64,000 bases of DNA from Prorocentrum cordatum (lineage: Eukaryota; Sar; Dinophyceae; Prorocentrales; Prorocentraceae), in assembly GCA_963575745.1 (NCBI GenBank), contig CAUYUJ010016162.1:201666-265665 (forward strand), in the 5' to 3' direction. Shown here piece after piece: positions 46,401-56,973 of the stretch (position 1 is the first letter of the stretch; each line of letters begins with the position of its first letter). Under the pieces are notes generated by a model. It was not told the DNA's origin. It ran no database searches and saw only the letters and a program-made list of their open reading frames with translations. Made by a program: the position numbers and the translations under genes.

Positions 46401-46684
46401 GTACCCTCAGTTTCATTTGACATGTGACGTGCCTGTAGATTGAGACGTACTGTGGCCTCAAAGAGGTTCGATAGTATTTGATCTCCTTAATTCATCAATT
46501 CACATTTGACGTTGAGCATAAGACTCTTGTCATACCGCGGGTTGTACAAGCGTATTTCGGAGAGCTTAGGCTGTCGCCTTCCTGATCGTTGGATCGGTGA
46601 GGCTTCGCCTGCTCCCTATACGTCCGCTTCCTTGCTTTCGACTAGGCTGGAAAGCCTGCACAGTCGACCGCAAAGTCCGCAAAA

Positions 46685-46739
46685 AACAAAGGTTGACTCA
46701 AGGAAGCTCTACGAGTCCCCCGGCGGTAAGAAAGGTTGA
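46685..46739 (+). repeat. Remnant hairpin sequence between two insertions
   Basis: AACAAAGGTTGAC (hairpin loop) is followed directly by GGAAGCTCTACGAGT, the left arm CCGGCGGTAA and AAGAAAGGTTGA. The right arm of the first hairpin is missing. The next insertion starts inside the second loop. Confidence 0.8.
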
Positions 46740-46855
46740 GGACGCGGAGCTTACCTCCCGCTCTCCCTCGGCCTTGTCCCGCCGGGGGGCTCTCTCGAGC
46801 TGCATTGTGCAGTCAGGAGTCTTTGGTTCCTCATACTGTACACGGTGCTCTCACT

Positions 46856-47767
46856 ATGAGGGACGACGGCGGCGCCGCGTTGGCTGCTTCTCGTGTGGAG
46901 GCAGCGGTCCGCGCTGCTGTTCAGGCAGGTGCCCCGCGCAGGACTGTCGCAGCCGCCGCGGCTGCCGTGGCCTCGGTCATGGCGGCGACGCGGTGTGGCG
47001 TTGGTCCGGCGCAGGGCGCCCCTGATCCCGCTGCCGCCGGGTCGGCCGGATCCCGGCGGCAGCGGAGGAGGCTGAGGAAGAAAATTATGACGTGCAGGTC
47101 GGGGCAGGATGCTGTCCTTGGGGAGTCTGTCGGGCAGACCCTAAAGGCTGATCAGGATGTTGATCATGAGATATCTTGTTATCACACGTCCAGTGTTGAT
47201 CACAGGCGAGTCCAGCTTGATGATCGGTCTTCAGTGGTTTCTTATGAGATTCCCCTTCAAGCAAGGCTGAGACCCATATCGAGGAGGCCGAAGAAGAAAA
47301 CTATGAGTTGCAGGTCGGGGCATGATGCTGTCCTTGGGGAGCCTGTAGGGCAGACCCTAAAGACTCAGCGTGTTGATCATGAAGTTGCGCACGTGGGTTC
47401 GCACGTTCCTGTTCTTGCTCAGACGGCAGCTGATGTGAAGATGTCGGAGTTGGAGATGGATAACGAGGATAACATGCGGTGCTTACTACTTCAGACGATG
47501 CATAAGATGGATGACAATACTGAGAGGATCCAGGACGCCATAGTAGTTCAGGGTAGTAAAATCGATAATGTTCAGACCCAGGTACAGAAGCAGGGTAGTA
47601 AAATCGATAATGCTCAGACCCAGGTACAGAGACTTGAGGCCAGATACAATCAACTTGAGGCCTTCGTCCAGAGACTTCAGGGACTGGCGCGATCAGGTTC
47701 TGCGGCGAGTGCTGCGTCTACGAGGCCTGTGTTTACGAGACCTGCTAATACTATACATTATACCTGA
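46856..47767 (+). CDS. Coiled-coil protein, probable ORF1-type protein of a non-autonomous retroelement
   Basis: The frame runs through the 5' junction; the first ATG within the insert (46856) gives 303 residues. Residues 1-60 are alanine- and arginine-rich (RVEAAVRAAVQAG, RRTVAAAAAAVASV), then comes a basic patch RRQRRRLRKK. A ~36-residue segment occurs twice: CRSGQDAVLGESVGQTLK and CRSGHDAVLGEPVGQTLK, each followed by VDHE. The C-terminal third (about residues 200-290) is a heptad-rich coiled coil containing two copies of QGSKIDN(V/A)QTQVQ. Basic N-terminus plus coiled coil fits an RNA-binding, self-associating ORF1-type protein, but no RNA-recognition or zinc-knuckle motif is visible, so this is inference. 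The T-rich 3' part and lack of ORF2 make the element non-autonomous. Confidence 0.6.
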   Translation: MRDDGGAALAASRVEAAVRAAVQAGAPRRTVAAAAAAVASVMAATRCGVGPAQGAPDPAAAGSAGSRRQRRRLRKKIMTCRSGQDAVLGESVGQTLKADQDVDHEISCYHTSSVDHRRVQLDDRSSVVSYEIPLQARLRPISRRPKKKTMSCRSGHDAVLGEPVGQTLKTQRVDHEVAHVGSHVPVLAQTAADVKMSELEMDNEDNMRCLLLQTMHKMDDNTERIQDAIVVQGSKIDNVQTQVQKQGSKIDNAQTQVQRLEARYNQLEAFVQRLQGLARSGSAASAASTRPVFTRPANTIHYT

Positions 47768-48198
47768 GTATATGCTGCCTGCCGCCGCCTCTCTGTGTTG
47801 CTGGCTTGTATTGTGTCACGTGCTTGTTCAGTGAGACGAGTTTGAACTTTTGTGACTTGTAATTGCGTTGCTTTCTTCATGCTTGTGTGTTCATGCATGC
47901 ACGCGTGTCGAATAAGAGCTTCGCTTGATGGCCACTTGTTGCATGCATTAATGATTGAGATCGCATCGCGTGGTCTTTTTGTTTGTTATTGGGACTGCCT
48001 CGTGTGGTTATTCAGTGCATCTTTATTCAGTGCAGCCATGGCTGTAATGCTTGTATCTCATTTGTTCTTCTTTTCCTCACTTTATCTCTCATTGAGCTCT
48101 AACAATTCAGTGTGTGCATGTTCAGTCCCTGGCCAGGTCTCCTGGCTCTCTTGTCGCAGTCTTAGTCTTGCCTCTTCAGTGTTCTCACTGTTGTAGGG

Positions 48199-48567
48199 TT
48201 TAATTTTAGTTCCGCCTCATCAGTTTCATTTGACACGTTTGATCGCCTTGAGTGGTCTCCAATTGATTTGTTTTGCTGGGTGCTTCCTTCACTTTCTTGA
48301 TCGTTCCGACGTGCCTGTTGATTGAGACGTACTGTGGCCTCAAAGAGGTTCGATAGTATTTGATCTCCTTAATTCATCACTTCGCATTTGACGTTGAGCA
48401 TAAGACTCTTGTCATACCGCGGGTTGTACAAGCGTATTTCGGAGAGCTTAGGCTGTCGTCTTCCTGATCGTCAGGATCGGTGAGGCTTCGCCTGCTCCCT
48501 ATACGTCCGCGTCTTTACTTCCGACTAGGCTGGAAAGCCTGCACAGTCGACCGCAAAGTCCGCAAAA
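48199..48567 (+). promoter_or_regulatory. Shared retroelement 3' UTR with terminal stem-loop
   Basis: The third and longest copy of the 3' UTR also found at 41940-42306 and 46400-46684. The terminal stem-loop (48522-48549) has arms CGACTAGGCT and AGCCT-GCAC-AGTCG: ten pairs, a four-base bulge and a GGAA loop of GNRA type. It is followed by CCGCAAAGTCCGC and an A-run. In LINEs of the stringent type a conserved 3' stem-loop plus short tail repeat is what the reverse transcriptase recognises; that role here is inferred. Confidence 0.7.
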
Positions 48568-48598
48568 AACAAAGGTTGACGGTTTACCGCCGGCGCCC
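48568..48598 (+). repeat. Remaining 3' part of an interrupted class A hairpin
   Basis: AACAAAGGTTGACGG, right arm TTTACCGCCGG and CGCCC, followed by AGT. It completes the class A end broken by the insertions. Confidence 0.85.
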
Positions 48599-48601
48599 AG
48601 T

Positions 48602-49759
48602 TCCGGGGCGCTTGAGAGCCAGTTGGCAAGACAAATCTCGACGGACGTTTTGACGACTTTTGCTCGGTTGAAAATTTTGTTCTCGAAATTCAACCATTCG
48701 TTAGAGCTCTAGTATGTTTTCCCGTGATATTCGATCTTATTCCCGCTCGCCATCTTGATCTCAGCTCGATCGGGTACCTTTTACTGCCAAAAAGCACTGC
48801 GGCGGGATCGGCCGTTTCGAGTTATCTCGATTCGCGCTGTCGGTTTTCTCAAGATAACTCGAGCTTTAGGACAGCTACAGAGCTGGTAAGCACAGCTAAT
48901 CGATTCAGAATGATCAGGCGCGTTTGTCTTTTGAACCCAGAGGTCTGAACTCGGTCTGCTAGCCGAGCTAGGTCCGCAAACTTATTCGTATTATTCGAGT
49001 CATCTTGACAGACGCTCTCGGTTTTCTGTACTTACCTCGAGCTACTGGACAGCTATAGAGCTGATACGTACAGAAACCAATTCTGAATCATCAATTGCGT
49101 TTGTCTGTTGAATCCAGAGCTCTGAACTCGGTCTGCTGCCCGATCTAGAATCGCGAAACTATTCGTATTGTTCGAGTCATCTTAAGAGATGCTGTTGGTT
49201 CTCTGCACTGAACTCGGGCTGTGGGGGGGCTGCATGGCTGGTAATCAGTGGAATCGATTCGGAGACATCAGGTGCGTCCGCCTTTCGAATCCAGAGCTTG
49301 GAACTCTGTCTGTTGCCGAGTCCGCGAAAATATTATTCTTCGAGCCATCCTGAGGTGCTGTCGGTTTCCTACACTTAACTCGGGCTGTAGGGGGGCTGCA
49401 GGGCTGGTAATCACAGGAATCGATTCAGAGACATCAGACGCGTCCGCCTGTTGCATGGAGAGGTCTGAACTCGGTCTGATATTCGAGCTAGGTTTGCCAA
49501 GCTATTCGTATTGTTCGAGTCATATTGAGAGGTGCTCTCGATTTGCGCACGTAGCTCGGGCTGTAGGAGAGCTACAGAGCTCGTACAGAAGACAATCCAG
49601 AAGCATCGGGGGCGTTCGGCTGTTACATCGGAGAGGTTTGAAATTGCTTGGGCTGAACAACTATTTTTTCAGTGTAATTTTCTTCGACATTACATGTTGT
49701 CAGGAAGCTCTACGAGTCCCCCGGCGGTAACGAAGGTTGACGGTTTACCGCCGGCGCCC
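48602..49759 (+). repeat. Class A module
   Basis: Leader from CCGGGGCGCTTGAGAGCCAG, five subrepeats and complete hairpin with a GTAACGAAGG loop. Confidence 0.85.
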
Positions 49760-49761
49760 AG

Positions 49762-50720
49762 TAACTCGTAGAGCTTCCTTCAGCAAGTTATTGCTGGAAG
49801 CTTAAGAGTAATTCCGGGGCGCTGGAGAGCTAGTGACTCGTAGAGCTTCCCTAAGCTAGTTGCTGGAAGCTTAAGAGTAATTCTGGCGCACTGGAGAGCT
49901 AGTTGGCAAGAAAAATCTCGACGGAACTTTTGCTGACTTTTGCTCGGTTGAAAATTTTGTTCTCAAAATTCAACAATTCGTTTGAGCTCTAGTATTTTTT
50001 CCCGTGATATTCGATCTTATTCCCGCTCGCCATTTTGATCTCAGCTCGATCGGGTGAGTATTACTATCGAAAAACACTGTGGCGGGATCGGCCGTTTCGA
50101 GTCATCTTGAATCCGCGCTGACGGTTTTCTGAACATAACTCGAGATTTAGGACAGCTACAGAGCTGGTAAGCACAGCTAATCGATGTAGAATGATTAGGC
50201 GCGTTCGCCTGTTGAATCCAGAGGTCTGAACTCGGTCTGTTAGCCGAGCTAGGTCCGCAAACCTATTCGTATTTTTCGAGTCCTCTTGCAGAAACTTTCG
50301 GTTTTCTGTACTTAACTCGAGCTGTAGGACAGCTACATATTTGATATTTACAGAAATCGATTCAGAATCATCAGTTGTGTTTGTCTGTCGAATCCAGAGC
50401 TCTGAACTCGGTCTGCTGCCCGATCTAGAATCGCGAAACTATTCGTATTGGTCGAGTAATCTTGAGAAGTGCTCTCGGTTTTCCTCACTCAACTCGCGCT
50501 GAGGGGGGCTACAGTGCTTGTTGGGGGGCTGCAGGGCTGGTAATGACAGGAGTCGATTCGCAGACATCAGACGCGTCCGCCTGGCATTCAGAGGTCAAAA
50601 AATATTCACTATGAGTCGGAATGTTGGTAGGTGCTGTCGGTTTTCTCAACTTAAGTCGAGCTAGGGAGCTCTACGAGTCTCCCGGCGGTAAGAAAGGTTG
50701 ACGGTTTACCGCCGGCGCCC
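49762..50720 (+). repeat. Class A-prime module with duplicated 5' part
   Basis: Two mini-A/leader starts (49762 and about 49835), full leader, three subrepeats, a deletion inside the next one (CTACAGTGCTTGTTGGGGGGCTGCAGG) and the A-prime end (CTCAACTTAAGTCGAGC). Confidence 0.85.
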
Positions 50721-50723
50721 AGT

Positions 50724-51840
50724 TGGCAAGGAAAATCTCGACGGACCTTTTGGTGACTTTTGGTCGGTTGAACATTTTGTTTTCGAAATTCAACAATTCG
50801 TTTGAGCTCTAGTAATTTTTCCCGTGATATTCGATCTCATTCCCGCTCGCCATCTTGATCTCAGCTCGATCGGGTACCTTTTATTGCCAAAAAGCACACG
50901 GGCGGGATCGGTCGTTTCGAGTCATCTTGTCACGCGGTGTCGGTTTTCTCAAGATAACTCGAGCTTCAGGACAGCTAAAGAGCTGGTAAGCACAGCTAAT
51001 CGATTCAGAATGATCAGGCGCGTTTGTCTGTTGAAGCCAGAGGTCTGAATTCGGTCTGCTAGCCGAGCTAGGTGCGCAAACCTATTCGTATTTTTCGGGT
51101 CAGCTTGACAGGCGCTCTCGGTTTTCTGTACTTAACTCGAGCTACATGACAGCTAGAGAGCTGATGCGTACAGAATCTGATTCAGAATTATCAGTGGCCG
51201 TTGTCTGTTGAATCCAGAGCTCTGAACTCGGTCTGCTGCCCGATCTAGAATCGCGAAACTATTCGTATTGTTCGAGTCGCTGGCGAGATGCTGTCGGTTC
51301 TCTGCACTCAACTCGGGCTGTAGGGGGCTGCATGGCTGGTAATCACTGGAATCGATTCGGAGACATCAGGCGCGTCTGCCTGCAAAATCTAGAGCTCCGA
51401 ACTCGGTCTGTCGCTCGAACTAGGTCCGCGAAACTAGTCGTATTGTTCGAGTCATCCTGAGAGATGCTGTCGGTTTCCTGCACTTAACTCGGCTGCAGGG
51501 GGGCTGCAGGGCTGGTAATCACAGGGATCGCTTCAGAGACATCAGACGCGTCCGCCTGTCGCATGCAGAGGTCTGAACTCGGTCTGATACTCGAACTAGG
51601 TTTGCCAAACTATTCGTATTGTTCGAGTCATCTTGAGAGGTGCTGTCGATTTACACACGTAACTCGGGCTGTAGGAGAGCTACAGAGCTCGTACAGAAGA
51701 CAATCTAGAAGCATCGGGGGCGTTCGGCTGTTGCATCCGAGAGGTTTCAAATTGCCTGGGCTGAAAAACTATTTTTTTCTGTGTAATTTCTTTCGACATT
51801 ATATGTTGTCAGGAAGCTCTACGAGCCCCCCTGCGGTAAC
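50724..51840 (+). repeat. Class A module fused to class B inside its hairpin
   Basis: Leader, five subrepeats, GGAAGCTCTACGAG, CCCCCCTGCGGTAAC, then class B interior sequence. Only the left hairpin arm is present. Confidence 0.85.
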
Positions 51841-52154
51841 TCAATTTAAAATTTGTTTGACAATTCATTTTGAGAAAGCAAATTTTTACTCCGAGCATCA
51901 GTACCTTTATTTTCTTCTGCGAGCAGCTCAGCTCGTTCGTGAGAGTTTTACTATCCAAACACTTGGAGGAACCGACGTATCGTTAACATCGAGAAATGCA
52001 ATTATGATATTTTTTCTAGAAATGCTCTAAGAAGCTGTCTGCTTCAAATCTGAGCACTCTTACGCGTGCAAGGAGCTCTACGAGGTTCGAACGATCCTGC
52101 TGGACGAACGGTGCGAAAACCAAAAAACCAGGTTGACGGTCCACCGCCGGCGCC
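51841..52154 (+). repeat. Class B module, 5'-truncated, hairpin interrupted
   Basis: It starts at TTTGTTTGACAATTCATTTTGAG. The 3' end is GAGCTCTACGAGGTTC, then a 38-base insert, then ACCAGGTTGACGG, right arm TCCACCGCCGG and GGCGCC. It is followed by AGT and the next class B module. Confidence 0.8.
52089..52126 (+). mobile_element. Very short insertion in a class B hairpin
   Basis: 38 bases (GAACGATCCTGCTGGACG, then an A-rich end GCGAAAACC-AAAAA) replace the left hairpin arm and join at ACCAGGTTGACGG. It has the same layout as the 26-kb insert but in a class B hairpin. It is too short to assign to a family. Confidence 0.6.
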
Positions 52155-52157
52155 AGT

Positions 52158-52427
52158 ATTTGACAATTCATTTTGAGGAAGCAGATTTTTCGCACCTGTA
52201 ATGGTTATGTCGCGTCTGCCAGTAAATTCTCAGGTCTGTAGGTGCAGTATTACTATCAAAACACTTGGGAAAACCGATGTTGGAAAAAATCAGAAAAACG
52301 TGTTTTTTCGAGTTTTTCTTTTCTCGCTCCAGAAGCTTTCTTCATTTGTTTCGACGATCGCCGTGCAAAAAAAGAGCTCTACGAGGTTCCCGGCGGTAAC
52401 CAGGTTGACGATTCACCGCCGGTTCCC
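52158..52427 (+). repeat. Class B module, 5'-truncated
   Basis: It starts at TTTGACAATTCATTTTGAGG; the interior is the TATCAAAACACTTGGG variant. Its hairpin arms are CCGGCGGTAA and TTCACCGCCGG (one mismatch), and its end is GGTTCCC rather than GGCGCC. Confidence 0.85.
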
Positions 52428-52430
52428 AGT

Positions 52431-52528
52431 GGTCGGTTGAAAATAACTCGTAGAGCTTCCCTTAGCAAGTTATTGCTGGAAGCTTGAGAGTAATTCCGGG
52501 GCGCTGGAGAGCTAGTTGGCAAGAAAAA
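52431..52528 (+). repeat. Mini-A and class A leader fragments
   Basis: GGTCGGTTGAAAA, a complete mini-A and a leader start (GGCGCTGGAGAGCTAGTTGG), cut off by the next mini-B. Confidence 0.75.
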
Positions 52529-52529
52529 T

Positions 52530-52925
52530 ACCTCGTAGAGCTCTTCGTTATCGATGAGCTAGAGGAATTCCGGCGCGGGGTGGAGCTAGTTGGCCCACCC
52601 GGCCAGAAAGGACAAAGTGATAACTTTTGGGTGGTTTTGCGATTTTTTGAAAGATATTTGATACTTCATTTTGAGAAAGCAGATTTCTCGCACCTGTAAA
52701 CGACTATGAGGGCCTCTCTGTCTTAGTATGAGCTCTGTAGGCGCCTTTTTACTATCAAAACACTTGGAGGAACCATCTTCATGTCGACACAAAAAACATT
52801 TTTTTTGTGTTTTTTCGAGAAATCCGTCCGGAAGCTCTCTCTTTCGACTCCGAGCACTCTTACGCGTGAAATGAGCTCTACGAGGTTCCCGGCGGTGACC
52901 AGGTTGACGGTTCACCGCCGGCGGC
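52530..52925 (+). repeat. Class B module, complete
   Basis: The best class B reference copy. Inverted ends are ACCTCGTAGAGCTC at 52530-52543 and GAGCTCTACGAGGT at 52873-52886. The hairpin CCGGCGGTGA (52889-52898) and TCACCGCCGG (52912-52921) pairs perfectly. Confidence 0.9.
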
Positions 52926-52927
52926 AG

Positions 52928-53852
52928 TCTTGACGGAACTTTTGGTGACTTTTGGTCGGTTGAAAATTTTGTTTTCTATATTCAACCATTCGTTAGAGCT
53001 CTAGTATTTTTTCATGATATTCGATCTTATTCCCGCTCGCCATCTTGATCTCAGCTCGATCGGGTACCTTTTACTGCCAAAAAGCACGCGGGCGGGATCA
53101 GCCGTTTCGAGTCATCTTAATACGCGCTGTCGGTTTTCTCAAGATAACTCGAGCTCCAAGACAGCTACAGAGCTGGTAAGCACAGCTAATCGATCCAGAA
53201 TGATCAGGCGCGTTCGCCTGTTGAACCCAGAGGTCTGAACTCGGTCTGCTAGCCGAGCTAGGTCCGCAAACCTATTCGTATTATTCGAGTCATCTTAACT
53301 CGAGCTACAGGACAGCTACAGAGCTGATACGTACAGAATCTGATTCAGAGTCATGAGTGGCCGTTGTCTGTTGAATCCAGAGCTCTGAACTCTGCTGCCC
53401 GATCTAGAATCGCGAAACTATTCGTATTGTTCGAGTCATCCTGAGAGGTGCTGTCGGTTTCCTGCACTTAACTCGGGCTGTAGGGGGGGCTGCAGGGCTG
53501 GTGATCACAGGAATCGATTCAGAGACATCAGACGCGTCCGCCTGTCGCATGCAGAGGTCGCAACTCATTCTGATACTCGAGCTAGGTTTGCCAAGCTATT
53601 CGAATAGTTCGAGTCATCTTGAGAGGTGCTGTCGATTTACGCACGTAACTCGGGCTGTAGGAGAGCTACAGAGCTCGTACAGAAGACAATCCAGAAGCAT
53701 CGGGGGCGTTCGGCTGTTGCATCCGAGAGGTCTGAAATTGCTTGGGCTGAAAAAGTATTTTTTCGGTGTAATTTTTTCCGACATTATATGTTGTCAGGAA
53801 GCTCTACGAGTCCCCGGCGGTAACAAAGGTTGACGGTTTACCGCCGGCGCCC
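52928..53852 (+). repeat. Class A module
   Basis: It starts in the leader at TTGACGGAACTTTTGG. Subrepeat two is partly deleted (GTCATCTTAACTCGAGC). The hairpin is complete. Confidence 0.85.
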
Positions 53853-53855
53853 AGT

Positions 53856-54567
53856 TTTTTTCTCGACATTCAAGCATTCGTTTGAGCTCTAGTATTTTTT
53901 CCCGTGATATTCGATGTTATTCATGCTCGCCATCTTGATCTCAGCTCGATCGGGTACCTTTTACTGCCAAAAAGCACGCGGGCGGGATCGGCCGTTTCGA
54001 GTCATCTTGTCACGCGGTGACGGTTTTCTCAAGATAACTCGAGCTTCAGGACAGCTACCGAGCTGGTAAGCACAGGTAATCGATTCAAAATGATCCGGCG
54101 CGTTCGCCTGTTGAACCGAGAGGTATGAACTCGGTCTGCTAGCCGAGCTAGGTCCGCAAACCTATTCGTATTATTCGAGTCATCTTGACAGACGCTCTCG
54201 GTTTTCTGTACTTAACTCGAGCTACAGGACAGCTACAGAGCTGATATACAGAATCTGATTCAGACTCATCAGTGGCCGTTGTCTGTTGAATCCAGAGCTC
54301 TGAACTCGGTCTGCTGCCCGATCTAGAATCGCGAAACTATTCGTATTGTTGAAGTCATCTTGAGAGATGCTGTCGGTTCTCTGCACTTAACTCGGGCTGT
54401 AGGGGGGCTGCGTGGCTGGTAATTACTGGAATCAATTCGGAGACATCCGGCGCGTCCGCCTTCGGAATCCAGAGCTCCGAACTCTGTCTGCTGCCTGAAC
54501 TAGGTCCGCGAAACTATTCGTATTGTTCGAGTCATCCTGAGAGGTGCTGTCGGTTTCCTGCACTTAA
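53856..54567 (+). repeat. Class A module without 3' end
   Basis: Leader from TTTTTCTCGACATTC and three to four subrepeats. It breaks off at CTGCACTT, where a mini-A of the next module begins. No hairpin is present. Confidence 0.8.
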
Positions 54568-56183
54568 CTCGTAGAGCTTCCCTTAGCACGTTCTTGCTGG
54601 AAGCTTAAGAGTAATTCCGGGGCGCTGGAGAGGTAGTTGGCAAGAAAAATCTCGACGGACCTTTTGGTGACTTTTGGTCGGTTGAAAATTTTGTTCTCGG
54701 AAATTCAACCATTCGTTAGAGCTCTAGTATTTTTTCCCGTGATATTCGATCTTATTCCCGCTCGCCATCTTGATTTCAGCTCGATCGGGTACCTTTTACT
54801 GCCAAAAAGCACTCCGGCGGGATCGGCCGTTTCGAGTCATCTTGATACGCGCTGTCAGTATATTGGCCTCAACTCGAGCTTTAGGACAGCTACAGAGCTG
54901 GTAAGCACAGCTAATCGGTTCAGAATGATCAGGCGCGTTCGCCTGTTGAACCCAGAGGTCTGAACTCGGTCTGCTAGCCGAGCTAGGTCCGCAAACCTAT
55001 TCGTATTATTCGAGTCATCTTGACAGACGCTCTCGGTTTTTTGTACTTAACTCGAGCTACAGGACAGCTACGGAGCTGATACGTACAGAATCTGATTCAG
55101 AGTCATCAGTGGCCGTTGTCTGTTGAATGCAGAGTTCTGAATACCTCGTAGAGCACTTCGGCATCGATGAGCTAGAGGAATTCCGGCGCGGGGTGGAGCT
55201 AGTTGGCCCACCCGGCCGAGGCGGACAATGTGACAACTTTTGGGTGGTTTTGCGAATATTTGAAAGATATTTGACAATTTATTTTGAGAAACCACATTTT
55301 TCGCACCTGTAGTGGGTTTTGCCGCGTCTGCCAGTAAAATTTTCAGGTCTGTAGGTGCAGTATTACTATCAAAAGATTTGGGGGAACCGACGTTGAGTGA
55401 AAGCAGAAACGTGATTTTCTGAGTTTTTTTCTTTCTCGCTCCAGAAGCTTTCTCTCTGTATTCCGACGATCGCCGTGCAAGAAAAGAGCTCTACGAGGTT
55501 CCCGGCGGTAGCCAGGTTGACGGTTTACCGCCGGTTCCAGTTCGGTCTGCTGCCCGATTTAGAGTCGCGAAACTATTCGTATTGTTCGAGTCATCTTGAG
55601 AGATGCTGTCGGTTCTCTGCACTTAACTCGGGCTGTAGGGGGGCTGCATGGCTGGTAATCACTGGAATCGATTCGGAGACATCAGGCGCGTCCGCCTTCG
55701 GAATCCAGAGCTCCGAACTCTGTCTGCTGCCCAAACTAGGTCCGCGGAACTATTCGTATTGTTCGAGTTATCCTGAGAGGTGCTGTCGGTTTCCTGCACT
55801 TAACTCGGGCTGTAGGGGGGGCTACAGGGCTGGTAATCACAGGAATCGATTCAGAGACATCAAACGCGTCCGCCTGTCGCATGCAGAGGTCTGAACTCGG
55901 TCTGATACTCGAGCTAGGTTTGCCAAACTATTCGTATTGTTCGAGTCATCTTGAGAGGTGCTGTCGATTTACGCACGTAACTCGGGCTGTAGAAGAGCTA
56001 CAGAGCTCGTACAGAAGACAATCCAGAAGCATCGCGGGCGTTCGGCTGTTGCATCCGAGAGGTCTGAAATTGCCTGGGCTGAATTATTTGTTCTGTGTAT
56101 TTTTTTTCCGACATTATATGTTGTCAGGAAGCTCTACGAGTCCCCCGGCGGTAACAAAGGTTGACGGTTTACCGCCGGCGCCC
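54568..56183 (+). repeat. Class A module split by a nested class B module
   Basis: Mini-A, leader and two subrepeats, then a class B module at 55141-55538, after which the subrepeat resumes exactly (TCGGTCTGCTGCCCGA). It ends with a complete hairpin but GGCGCCCA instead of GGCGCCCAGT. The duplication at the nested insertion is at most a few bases. Confidence 0.85.
55141..55538 (+). mobile_element. Class B module nested in a class A subrepeat
   Basis: Full mini-B start (TACCTCGTAGAGCAC) and class B interior of the 39.6-kb type; it ends GAGCTCTACGAGGTT, CCGGCGGTAG hairpin and GGTTCC before AGTT. Interrupted class A sequence continues on both sides, so it arrived after the host module. Confidence 0.85.
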
Positions 56184-56184
56184 A

Positions 56185-56566
56185 TAACTCGGGCTGTAGG
56201 GCGGCTGCAGGGCTGGTAATCACAGGAATCGATTCAGAGACATCAGACGCGTGCGCCTGTCGCATGCAGAGGTCTGAACTCGGTCTGATACTCGAGCTAG
56301 GCTTGCGAAACTATTCGTATTGTTCGAGTCATCTTGAGAGGTGCTGTCGATTGACGCACGTAACTCGGGCTGTAGGAAAGCTACAGAGCTCGTACAGAAG
56401 ACAATCCAGAAGCATCGGGGGCGTGCAGCTGTTGCATCCGAGGGGTTTGAAATTGCTTGGGCTGAAACACTGTTTTTTGGGTGAATTTTTTTGACATTAT
56501 ATATTGTCACGAAGCTCTACGAGTCCCCCGGCGGTAACAAAGGTTGACGGTTTACCGCCGGCGCCC
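56185..56566 (+). repeat. 5'-truncated class A module
   Basis: Only the last two subrepeats and the 3' end are present. It starts at AACTCGGGCTGTAGG and has a complete hairpin. Confidence 0.85.
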
Positions 56567-56569
56567 AGT

Positions 56570-56880
56570 AATACCTCGTAGAGCTCTTCGGCATCGATGA
56601 GCTAGAGGAATTCCGGCGCGGGGTGGAGCTGGTTGGCCCACCCGGCCGAGGCGGACAATGTGGCAACTTTTGGGTGGTTTTGCGAATATTTGAAAGATAT
56701 TTGACCATTTATTTTGAGAAAGCAGATTTTTGAGAAAGCAGATTTTTGCGCGTCGCATTGGCAAATAAACTCCTTTCCGACAGCAGCTCAGCTCTGCCGA
56801 TGCATTTTCTTATGAGTTGACTTCCAGGAACTGAGCGAATATGAACATCGAAAAAATCGAAAATGCAGATTTTCGAAAAA

Positions 56881-56973
<93 letters not shown>

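Larger units (their letters stand above)
45064..46684 (+). mobile_element. Retroelement-type insertion carrying one ORF
   Basis: About 1.62 kb: a 5' region without matches here, an ORF (45311-46027), an 18-bp minisatellite (about 46021-46175), a repeated CCTCGAGTGGAGTGC block and the shared 3' UTR (from about 46400) with the stem-loop at 46639-46666 and an A-rich end. It enters at GAGTTCCCC and leaves at AACAAAGGTTGAC, both hairpin positions. A 21-base direct repeat with one mismatch flanks it (45043-45063 and 46701-46721). This either is a long target duplication, in which case the insert also carries the 16 bases 46685-46700, or reflects two adjacent hairpins. Confidence 0.75.
46740..48567 (+). 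mobile_element. Retroelement-type insertion carrying a coiled-coil ORF
   Basis: About 1.83 kb inserted in a class A hairpin loop. The left flank ends AAGAAAGGTTGA and the right flank begins AACAAAGGTTGACGG, a near-duplication with one difference. Contents: a GC-rich 5' part, an ORF (46856-47767), about 430 bases of T-rich untranslated sequence, and the shared 3' UTR (48199-48567) with the stem-loop at 48522-48549. There is no reverse transcriptase. The shared 3' end suggests it was mobilised by the same machinery as the 42- and 45-kb inserts. Confidence 0.8.

Noticed and set aside
47852-48196. 114-codon frame after the coiled-coil ORF
   Set aside because: It has a Cys/Ser/Phe-rich, T-biased composition, no domain, and lies in the untranslated tail between the ORF and the shared 3' UTR.
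29020-54963. Recurrent ~74-codon frame beginning IFDLIPARHLDLSS in most class A copies
   Set aside because: In most copies it starts at GTG rather than ATG (one copy reads through from further upstream), lies wholly in the leader plus first subrepeat, and ends at different points with indels between copies. It recurs because the repeat recurs.
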